Shown: one piece after another, positions 1 to 4,984 of the stretch
How the letters are laid out: each line of letters opens with the position of its first letter
Position numbering within the stretch: position 1 is the stretch's first letter
Assembly (NCBI GenBank): GCA_018061705.1
Contig: JAGOTO010000012.1
Location: forward strand, 1 to 7,842
DNA: 7,842 nucleotides
Direction: 5' to 3'
From: Candidatus Saccharimonadota bacterium
GTDB lineage: Bacteria > Patescibacteria > Saccharimonadia > Saccharimonadales > UBA4665
Notes under the pieces: generated by a model
Databases searched by the model: none
What the model saw: the letters and a program-made list of their open reading frames with translations, nothing else
Told to the model about the DNA's origin: nothing
Position numbers and translations under genes: made by a program

Positions 1-2
1 AT

Positions 3-125
3 AATACGATGATCCAGCGCTTCCCCAAGAATATTTTGGCGGGAATGTTTGGCTTCGACGAGAAAAAACTATACACCGCAGACGCGGGTGCCGAGACCGC
101 TCCAAAGGTTGACCTTACTAACTAG
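3..125 (+). CDS. lemA: LemA family protein, C-terminal end (partial)
   Basis: The gene enters from the left edge and only its last 40 codons are visible, in frame from base 3 to a TAG at 123-125. The readable peptide includes QRFPKNILAGMFGFDEKKLY. An FP-N-LAG-FGF stretch near the C-terminus is the hallmark of LemA proteins, which have an N-terminal membrane anchor followed by a long helical domain. A TPM-domain gene follows 53 bp downstream, and lemA-TPM adjacency is common across bacteria, which supports the call. The molecular role of LemA is not settled, and the N-terminal anchor lies outside the window. The acidic, alanine-rich tail after the motif ends normally, with no sign of truncation. 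Confidence 0.82.
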   Translation, partial: NTMIQRFPKNILAGMFGFDEKKLYTADAGAETAPKVDLTN

Positions 126-178
126 CTTGCAAATCCAACACGCGTGAACAGTCCCGCCTGTTGTTTGCGGATTCCCCT

Positions 179-1066
179 ATGATACGAAAACACATCATCT
201 TATCTGCCGTAATCGTTGGATTGACACTGGGTTTGGTGCGGTCAGTATCCGCGCTCGATGTACCGCCAGCGCCGTCCAAAACAGCCATCCTCGACCAGGC
301 GAATGTCATTGATGATGTCGCTGAATCGCAGCTGAGCCAAAAATTGATCGATTACAAGGCCAAAACTGGCAATGAGATCGCGATCCTTACTATAGAAAGC
401 CTCGAGGGTGAGGATGATTTTGACTATAGCTACCGTGTAGCTCAAAAATGGGGTATAGGTAGCGACGAGGCAAACAATGGCGCGCTGATATTTATAGCCG
501 TTAGCGATCGCCAGTCATTTATCCAGGTAGGCCGAGGCCTTGAGCCTTACCTGACAGACCTGCAGACCAGCTTGATCCAGCGTCAAAAGATGTCGCCAGA
601 ATTCAAAAAGGGCAACTACACGCGTGGCATAGAGTCGGGGGCGCAGTCGATAATCGAAGTCATCGGAGGTGAACGGTTGAGCGAATCACGGACCACACAA
701 AGCGGGGGTAGCTCCATCGTCGAAATACTTTTCTTTGTCGGTTTCTTTGTCTTCGCTTATCTGGCGTCTTTCCTCGCTCGTAGTAAAAGCTGGTGGACGG
801 GCGGGCTGATTGGTTCCATTCCTGGTGTCGTACTGTTTTTCACCGCATCTGCCCTCATGGCCTCTGTAGTGTTTAGCCTGGGATTGGGAATCGGACTTGT
901 GCTTGACTATGTCTTGTCAAAGAACTATCGTAACCGAGCTGCATCGGGGGATAATACGGGTTTTTGGGGAAGCGGCGGCGGTGGGTTTGGGGGTGGCTCC
1001 GGCGGAGGATTTGGCGGTTTCGGCGGTGGCGGATTTGGTGGCGGTGGATCCGGCGGCAGCTGGTAG
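179..1066 (+). CDS. TPM-domain (YgcG-like) secreted, membrane-anchored protein with glycine-rich tail
   Basis: The ATG at 179 gives 295 residues starting MIRKHIILSAVIVG, a typical signal peptide with a likely cut after VSA (about residue 25). An in-frame TTG at 161 would add six residues before the basic N-terminus and is less likely; neither start has a clear Shine-Dalgarno. Residues about 30-165 form a TPM domain (TPM_phosphatase family). Visible features are the LDQANVIDD entry, the strand around EIAILTI, the WGIGSDEANNGALIFIAV core, and GRGLEPYLTD. One or two hydrophobic segments follow (about 180-200 and 210-250). The last about 30 residues are almost only G, F, S and W. The TPM domain probably faces outside the cell. 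Some TPM proteins have phosphatase activity or assist membrane-protein repair, but function here is inferred only from family. With the preceding lemA it forms a likely two-gene unit. Confidence 0.85.
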   Translation: MIRKHIILSAVIVGLTLGLVRSVSALDVPPAPSKTAILDQANVIDDVAESQLSQKLIDYKAKTGNEIAILTIESLEGEDDFDYSYRVAQKWGIGSDEANNGALIFIAVSDRQSFIQVGRGLEPYLTDLQTSLIQRQKMSPEFKKGNYTRGIESGAQSIIEVIGGERLSESRTTQSGGSSIVEILFFVGFFVFAYLASFLARSKSWWTGGLIGSIPGVVLFFTASALMASVVFSLGLGIGLVLDYVLSKNYRNRAASGDNTGFWGSGGGGFGGGSGGGFGGFGGGGFGGGGSGGSW

Positions 1067-1199
1067 TAACAAGATAACCGAGGGAGCTTCCATTGACACC
1101 CCGTGTCATTTCGACCTCACCTATTTTCGTTCAATTGATTTCGACAGGCCTTTCGTGCTATCCGTGAATATTTTCTCGCAGTAAGTATGACAAAATATT

Positions 1200-1208
1200 T
1201 GGTAGAAT
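1200..1208 (+). promoter_or_regulatory. Extended -10 promoter element of tRNA-Leu
   Basis: TGG-TAGAAT reads as an extended -10 (TGn plus a TATAAT-like hexamer). It would start transcription near 1215 and leave a leader of about 15 nt before the tRNA. No good -35 lies at the usual distance, as is typical for extended -10 promoters. The same 11-nt string GGTAGAATAGA recurs just before metG (3517-3527), which supports it as a promoter motif of this genome. Confidence 0.55.
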
Positions 1209-1229
1209 AGATATGGCCTTTGGGTTTAT

Positions 1230-1315
1230 GGGCGAGTGGCGGAATTGGTATACGCGTTTGACTTAAAATCAAATGACCAAAAGTCTTGAGGGTTCAAGTC
1301 CCTCCTCGCCCACCA
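1230..1315 (+). tRNA. tRNA-Leu(UAA)
   Basis: This is a complete class II tRNA of 86 nt including an encoded CCA. The acceptor stem GGGCGAG (1230-1236) pairs with CTCGCCC (1305-1311), then the discriminator A1312 and CCA 1313-1315. The D-arm follows the leucine pattern (GGCGGAATTGGTA). The anticodon stem TTTGA/TCAAA encloses loop CTTAAAA, giving anticodon TAA for UUA (and UUG by wobble). A long variable arm (about 1274-1287) precedes the T-arm GAGGG-TTCAAGT-CCCTC. Its last 21 nt (1295-1315) are copied twice downstream, at 1459-1479 and 1623-1643, but only this copy has the rest of the tRNA. A terminator hairpin follows directly after the CCA. Confidence 0.97.
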
Positions 1316-1355
1316 ACTAAAAACTGTCACCGAAAGGTGGCTGTTTTTGGTTGGT
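1312..1355 (+). terminator. Rho-independent terminator of tRNA-Leu (copy 1)
   Basis: The core hairpin is AAAAACTGTCACC, loop GAAA, then GGTGGCTGTTTTT, with a five-T tract at 1344-1348. Pairing extends outward: 1312-1331 against 1336-1355 gives a 20-position stem with one T-T mismatch and two G-U pairs. The outer base of this stem is ACCAAC, so it includes the tRNA discriminator base and CCA. Termination at the T tract would leave those outer bases free for the mature tRNA. Confidence 0.85.
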
Positions 1356-1475
1356 CTGAGCATGGGACTTGAACGCCAGTGCCAGTGGCACTGGCTGGAC
1401 CCGAAGCCGGTAATTTGCCTGTGGCAAGTTACAGGTTGGGGCGTTAAACGCACCGAGGCAAGTCCCTCCTCGCCC

Positions 1476-1519
1476 ACCAACTAAAAACTGTCACCGAAAG
1501 GTGGCTGTTTTTGGTTGGT
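1476..1519 (+). terminator. Terminator hairpin, repeat copy 2
   Basis: This is an identical copy of the hairpin at 1312-1355, displaced by 164 nt (T tract 1508-1512). It would catch transcripts reading past copy 1 and give a discrete RNA of about 164 nt longer. Confidence 0.8.
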
Positions 1520-1639
1520 CTGAGCATGGGACTTGAACGCCAGTGCCAGTGGCACTGGCTGGACCCGAAGCCGGTAATTTGCCTGTGGCAAGCTACCGGT
1601 TGGGGCGTTAAACGCACCGAGGCAAGTCCCTCCTCGCCC

Positions 1640-1683
1640 ACCAACTAAAAACTGTCACCGAAAGGTGGCTGTTTTTGGTTGGT
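1640..1683 (+). terminator. Terminator hairpin, repeat copy 3
   Basis: This is the third identical copy (T tract 1672-1676), lying in the truncated last repeat. The repeat homology ends six bases later at 1689. Confidence 0.8.
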
Positions 1684-1913
1684 CTGAGCGACTTCTCGGC
1701 GGTTATGGAGTCTCCAGGGTACGAAGCCAGGCGCTATTTACTTAGTACAGATTGTCATCAGTACATTGGCCAATGGCGGTCAAGGCTTGCAGGGGCTCCA
1801 TGCCCCCAAATGCTTCTTTGGTGAACAAGAGATAATCCAATCACCAGCTTCGAGCCATCTTAGGGCGTGTGGTTTTTACGTTGATTGTTTGTCACGTCGC
1901 TGTAGGAGCGACC

Positions 1914-1997
1914 ATGCTTACGAAATTTGTCAATTCATTGAGTCTCGTCGGAATGCTACTCTGCATGTCGCCGGAACGAGCTTTGGGCCTAGAATAA
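1914..1997 (+). CDS. Possible 27-residue peptide, signal-peptide-like
   Basis: The frame is too short for routine gene calling. It starts at ATG 1914, five bases after GGAG (1905-1908), one of the better ribosome binding sites in the window, and ends with TAA at 1995-1997. The peptide begins MLTKFVNSLSLVGMLLCM and has a basic N-terminus, a hydrophobic core and an ALG-type end, so it resembles a signal peptide or small membrane peptide. A hairpin (1896-1901 with 1907-1912) would cover part of the ribosome binding site. It could equally be the start of a decayed secreted-protein gene, a leader peptide for the next gene, or chance. The TAGAAT promoter element for the next gene overlaps its stop codon. 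Confidence 0.25.
   Translation: MLTKFVNSLSLVGMLLCMSPERALGLE
1990..1995 (+). promoter_or_regulatory. Possible -10 element of the CPBP-like gene
   Basis: TAGAAT matches the hexamer seen before the tRNA and metG. It would start transcription near 2002, leaving a short leader with AAGG (2011-2014). There is no clear -35. Confidence 0.35.
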
Positions 1998-2015
1998 TTG
2001 CGGTACACTTAAGGT

Positions 2016-2834
2016 GTGTCATTGGCAACGCAAAATATCCAGCTTAAGGGCTTGATCGTCGGATTCATATGTGTTGGTACGGTGCTGCTGCTCGCAGTAC
2101 CGGCCTACAAATGGGCGGGCTGGGGGATATTGGTTACGACCGGATTATATCTCTGGACTCAGCAGCAACAACGATTCGCTCGCCATATGCTCATACTGGT
2201 GTCGTGCCTATTCTTGCTCGGTCTGACCCCAATAAATACCGACGTAAGCCCTCGACACATGCTCGCGATGGGGAGTGTCCTGGCGGTAGTCGTGGCGTTG
2301 CCTTATCTCATTATGTCCCGGCTTTACCACGAAAAAGTCATTGCATTCCCGTGGAACGTAAACCTTCGCTGGGGTCGGAAAGAGATGGGATATCTTGCGC
2401 TTGCTGGTGTGCTTTCTTACTTGCTCTTGCCGTACTATCTCTACCAAACAGGTTCATACATGAACTGGGATGTGGGAATGAGCCTAGGCCAGCTGGTTCG
2501 ACTCTTTATCGGCACAAATGCACTCGGTATTTGGGACGAACTATTCTTTGTTGGGGTATGTCTGGCTCTACTGCGTCAGCACCTCCCATTTATGTGGGCG
2601 AATATCGCCCAAGCCGTTTTGTGGACGGCCTTCCTGTACGAGCTTGGTTTTCGTGGGTGGGGCCCTTTGGTTGTTTTCGGGCTAGCGCTATCTCAAGGTT
2701 ATATATTTAAAGTCAGCAAGTCACTATCGTACATTATTGCCGTCCACCTTACGGTTGATTTGGTATTGTTTTTGGCTTTAGTGCATCTGCATAACCCACA
2801 ATATGTAAGAATATTTATCACTTCTCCTCTTTAG
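2016..2834 (+). CDS. Divergent CPBP-family (CAAX protease/Abi-like) integral membrane protein
   Basis: The longest frame starts at GTG 2016 (272 residues). TTG 2022 is an alternative (270 residues) with better spacing, about 7 nt after AAGG at 2011-2014. About eight hydrophobic segments cover nearly the whole protein. The C-terminal half resembles the CPBP intramembrane metalloprotease domain. Motif 1 reads WDELFFVG at about 173-180, where the family usually has EE followed by R. Motif 2 reads FLYELGF at 206-212, where a histidine is usual. Motif 3, HLTVD (H244, D248), is intact. CPBP proteins include Rce1-like CAAX proteases and bacteriocin-immunity or Abi proteins. Loss of the motif 1 arginine and motif 2 histidine makes catalysis uncertain. 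It lies alone between the tRNA repeats and the HIT gene, with no visible peptide substrate or toxin partner. The family call is moderate and the specific role unknown. Confidence 0.65.
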   Translation: MSLATQNIQLKGLIVGFICVGTVLLLAVPAYKWAGWGILVTTGLYLWTQQQQRFARHMLILVSCLFLLGLTPINTDVSPRHMLAMGSVLAVVVALPYLIMSRLYHEKVIAFPWNVNLRWGRKEMGYLALAGVLSYLLLPYYLYQTGSYMNWDVGMSLGQLVRLFIGTNALGIWDELFFVGVCLALLRQHLPFMWANIAQAVLWTAFLYELGFRGWGPLVVFGLALSQGYIFKVSKSLSYIIAVHLTVDLVLFLALVHLHNPQYVRIFITSPL

Positions 2835-2890
2835 CCAAATGGTAGCTTGATAGTTCCCTGCGATGGTTTTAGATCAAATCGAACAGAGGG

Positions 2891-2919
2891 TTGTCATTGT
2901 TCTGCTATTTCATCACAAT
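2891..2919 (+). promoter_or_regulatory. Sigma70-type promoter of the HIT gene
   Basis: A TTGTCA -35 (2891-2896) lies 17 bp before CACAAT (2914-2919), matching the consensus at five and four positions. An overlapping TAGAAC at 2919 is an alternative -10. The implied leader of about 40 nt carries a strong ribosome binding site. Confidence 0.5.
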
Positions 2920-2966
2920 AGAACCTGCAGATACCGTCGAATGTATCGTAATCAAGGAGAGAAGAC

Positions 2967-3386
2967 ATGGCCCGAGAGAACTGTCCATTTTGCGCCGCAG
3001 ATAGTCGAGTTGTACTTGAGGGCAAACTTGCGTTTGCACTCCTGAGCAATCCACGTAAAGTGCCTGGGCACGTACTTGTAATCCCAAAACGTCATGTCGA
3101 AGAGCCCTGGGAGCTTACTATGGCTGAACGCGCCGACATAGGTTTACTGCTCGATAGTGTGACCCAGCGACTCATTAAGGCCAAATTGGGGGACGGAGTC
3201 GATATTCGGCAAAATTACCGGCCGTTTGCCCAGAAGGGGAAGCTGAGTGTTCGTCACATACATTTTCACGCCGTCCCTCGTATGCAAGACGACTACATCT
3301 ACCAGGTAAGCGAAAAATATGACACTGAACTGTTTGCAGATCTCGATCCTTCCGAGGCTAAAGAAGTCACCAAGATGCTTACATAG
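2967..3386 (+). CDS. HIT-family protein (histidine-triad nucleotide hydrolase/transferase)
   Basis: The ATG at 2967 follows AAGGAGA (2954-2960) by 6 nt, the strongest ribosome binding site in the window, which fixes the start. The 139-residue product is of normal length for a single-domain HIT protein. The N-terminal CPFC (C6, C9) resembles the zinc-binding entry of many bacterial HIT proteins; H43 and H97 are plausible partners. The PGHVLVIPKRHVE segment (about 33-45) is typical of the fold. The catalytic triad is H97-I-H99-F-H101 within RHIHFHAVPR; the middle histidine is the expected nucleophile on the nucleotide alpha-phosphate. Family members cleave AMP-lysine, Ap4A or related nucleotide conjugates in the cytoplasm, and the exact substrate cannot be read here. 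It appears to be monocistronic, with its own promoter and 144 bp to metG. Confidence 0.92.
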   Translation: MARENCPFCAADSRVVLEGKLAFALLSNPRKVPGHVLVIPKRHVEEPWELTMAERADIGLLLDSVTQRLIKAKLGDGVDIRQNYRPFAQKGKLSVRHIHFHAVPRMQDDYIYQVSEKYDTELFADLDPSEAKEVTKMLT

Positions 3387-3428
3387 CATCTGCCGAGGGC
3401 GTAATACCAGATGAAACGCGCCTCTGTT

Positions 3429-3445
3429 ACCCGGGTATCCCGGGT
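3429..3445. repeat. ACCCGGG-TAT-CCCGGGT inverted repeat
   Basis: The two 7-bp arms are perfectly complementary, and each overlaps the self-complementary octamer ACCCGGGT. It lies 43 bp after the HIT stop and about 85 bp before metG. No T tract follows on either strand, so it is not a standard intrinsic terminator. It may be a protein-binding site or an RNA processing or stability hairpin. Confidence 0.6.
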
Positions 3446-3518
3446 GAAAATGAGGATGCTTTGGTCCCTGATTGTCCATATTTATATCTCAGGCCGCATG
3501 ACTCAGTAGAAAATAAGG

Positions 3519-3524
3519 TAGAAT
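3519..3524 (+). promoter_or_regulatory. -10 element directly before metG (likely leaderless start)
   Basis: TAGAAT ends 6 nt before the metG ATG, so transcription would begin at or next to the start codon. It lies in GGTAGAATAGA, also found upstream of tRNA-Leu (1201-1211). AAGG at 3515-3518 is 12 nt from the ATG, too far to be a normal Shine-Dalgarno. Confidence 0.5.
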
Positions 3525-3530
3525 AGACAG

Positions 3531-4979
3531 ATGAATAGATACTATGTCACTACCTCCATCCCTTACGTCAACGGTGAACCCCACCTCGGTCACGCAATGG
3601 AGTTTGTCATGGCCGATGTATTGGCCAGGGCCGCCAGAAAGCGTGGAGAGTTGACCATTTACAGTACAGGAACAGATGAACATGGGGGGAAGATCGCCGA
3701 AAAAGCCCTAGAGCTCACGGTGACTCCGCAGGCGTTGAGCGATCAAATGTCCCAGAAGTTTCGCGAGCTTATATCGGCGCTAGAGGTAAAGCCCGATAGG
3801 TTCATCCGTACGACCGATAAGGGACATGAGCAACGAGCGCAGATCATCTGGCGGGCATTACAAAATGATATTTACAAAAATAAATATGTCGGCTGGTACT
3901 GCACCGGCGATGAAGAATTCTTTACCGAGACTGTTGTCAAAGAGAACAAAGGTGTGTGTCCGGATCATAATCGGCCATATGAAAAAATAGAGGAAGAAAA
4001 CTACTTCTTTCGGTTGAGCAAGTATGCAGATCCAATAAAAAAAGCGATTCTCGACGAGAGCTTTCGGGTCATTCCGACTTCGCGTCGTAATGAGATTCTC
4101 TCCCTGATTAATTCTGGGCTGGATGATATAAGCATCTCACGCCCAAAGGATAAGATCGATTGGGGTATCCCAGTGCCAGACGATGATACCCAGGTCATGT
4201 ACGTATGGTTTGAGGCCTTGTTGAACTATATAACGGTACTTGGATATCCCGAGCACGACGATTTTAAGCAGTATTGGCCCGCAAATGTTCAGGTGGTTGG
4301 GAAGGGAATCCTACGATTTCACGCGGCAATTTGGCCTGGTATACTCCTAGCGCTTGGTTTGCCCTTGCCCCGGCAGCTCTACGTCCACGGCTATGTCACT
4401 GTCGGCAGTAAAAAAATGAGCAAATCACTCGGGAACAGTGTCAGTCCGCACCAGATTATTGATCATTATGGAGCAGACGCCTTTCGATATTTTTTCCTTC
4501 GTCATGTACCGAGCTATGATGACGGGGATTTTAGCTGGGAGGCGTTTGAAGCAGCGTACAATAACGAGCTAGCTAATGAGCTTGGAAATGCGGTGCAACG
4601 GACGGCGGCAATGGTGACAAAATACCAGGAAGGGGTGATTGGTGATATCCCGGTGGCAGGCCACGACACGGGCGCCTACAGTGAGGCGATTGCTCTCTGT
4701 AAATTTGATCGCGCACTTGACAGCGTGTGGGAGCAGATTCGGGGGCTCAACCAGCTGATTGACGTAGAAAAGCCCTGGACAATCGCCAAAACCGACGACA
4801 AGGAGCATCTGCGCGAAGTCCTGGCGGGTCTCGTCGCTGACCTGATCGAAATAGCTGATCTTCTTGAGCCATTTTTGCCCGCAACTGCGACAAAAATTCA
4901 GCATATATTTAAGGACGGCCTGATTCACCCTATCAATGGAACATTATTCCCGCGACTCGAACGGCCTCTCTCAGAGTAA
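3531..4979 (+). CDS. metG: Methionyl-tRNA synthetase
   Basis: This class I synthetase charges tRNA-Met with methionine using ATP, in the cytoplasm. The 482-residue product shows the Rossmann entry YYVTTSIPYVNGEPHLGH, with the HIGH motif as H18-L-G-H21, the GTDEHG substrate loop, and the connecting insertion GWYCTGDEEFF. KMSKS is at 295-299. The helical anticodon-binding domain follows, with NNELANELGN and W416 in EKPW. The zinc knuckle has C124, D127, C143 and H146, so one expected cysteine is an aspartate. The protein ends after the anticodon domain and lacks the C-terminal EMAPII/Trbp-like tRNA-binding domain found in longer MetRS. The ATG at 3531 sits directly after a -10-like element. tatD starts 5 nt after the stop; metG-tatD linkage is widespread in bacteria. 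It heads the probable five-gene operon. Confidence 0.97.
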   Translation: MNRYYVTTSIPYVNGEPHLGHAMEFVMADVLARAARKRGELTIYSTGTDEHGGKIAEKALELTVTPQALSDQMSQKFRELISALEVKPDRFIRTTDKGHEQRAQIIWRALQNDIYKNKYVGWYCTGDEEFFTETVVKENKGVCPDHNRPYEKIEEENYFFRLSKYADPIKKAILDESFRVIPTSRRNEILSLINSGLDDISISRPKDKIDWGIPVPDDDTQVMYVWFEALLNYITVLGYPEHDDFKQYWPANVQVVGKGILRFHAAIWPGILLALGLPLPRQLYVHGYVTVGSKKMSKSLGNSVSPHQIIDHYGADAFRYFFLRHVPSYDDGDFSWEAFEAAYNNELANELGNAVQRTAAMVTKYQEGVIGDIPVAGHDTGAYSEAIALCKFDRALDSVWEQIRGLNQLIDVEKPWTIAKTDDKEHLREVLAGLVADLIEIADLLEPFLPATATKIQHIFKDGLIHPINGTLFPRLERPLSE

Positions 4980-4984
4980 AAGCC

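Larger units (their letters stand above)
1295..1689 (+). repeat. Tandem 164-bp repeat (2.4 copies), each starting with the tRNA-Leu 3' end
   Basis: Unit 1 spans 1295-1458, unit 2 spans 1459-1622, and a partial third copy of 67 nt spans 1623-1689. The period is exactly 164. Units 1 and 2 differ at only two bases (T1429/C1593 and A1433/C1597), and the 67-nt part present three times is identical. Each unit contains, in order, the last 21 nt of tRNA-Leu including CCA, a GAAA-loop terminator hairpin, a 21-bp interrupted palindrome (1375-1395; 1539-1559), a 13-bp imperfect hairpin with a TGT loop (1407-1435; 1571-1599), and GCGTTAAACGC. There is no credible protein in either strand. The layout recalls the E. 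coli tyrT repeats that yield rtT RNA. Alternatives are replication-slippage duplication or remnants of integration at a tRNA att site. Confidence 0.97.
1690..2015. other. Gene-poor stretch after the tRNA repeats
   Basis: No convincing gene of normal size lies on either strand. It holds a perfect 12-bp palindrome CATTGGCCAATG (1764-1775), a GGGGC/GCCCC hairpin (1792-1806), and a GTCGCT/AGCGAC hairpin (1896-1912) next to a possible 27-codon reading frame. A -10-like TAGAAT at 1990 precedes the membrane-protein gene. A 93-codon TTG-started frame (1766-2047) overlaps that gene and has no ribosome binding site or recognisable product, so it is not called. Confidence 0.6.

Noticed and set aside
1094..1108. 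TGACAC-CCC-GTGTCA hairpin as terminator of the TPM gene
   Set aside because: It has only six base pairs and a TTT run; too weak to call, though it may be an operator.
897..1184. Frame inside and after the TPM gene
   Set aside because: Its Val/Ala/Asp-rich part is an out-of-frame reading of the glycine-rich repeats.
1459..1643. Additional tRNA genes in the repeats
   Set aside because: Only the last 21 nt of the tRNA are copied; no D-arm, anticodon arm or full acceptor stem is present.
1226..1644. Minus-strand reading frames containing WWARRDLNPQ and repeated MVGEEGLASVRL
   Set aside because: These are antisense translations of tRNA-Leu and its copied 3' end, a well-known source of false proteins; duplicated only because the DNA repeats.
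1295..1689. CRISPR array
   Set aside because: The whole 164-bp unit repeats, with no unique spacers, no 25-40 nt repeat and no cas gene.
1766..2047. 93-codon frame starting TTG
   Set aside because: It has no ribosome binding site, no recognisable sequence, and overlaps the better-supported membrane-protein gene by 32 bp.
2069..2710. 213-codon frame in the +2 phase of the CPBP-like gene
   Set aside because: It has no domain or plausible hydropathy pattern; the overlapping frame gives a clean multi-helix membrane protein.
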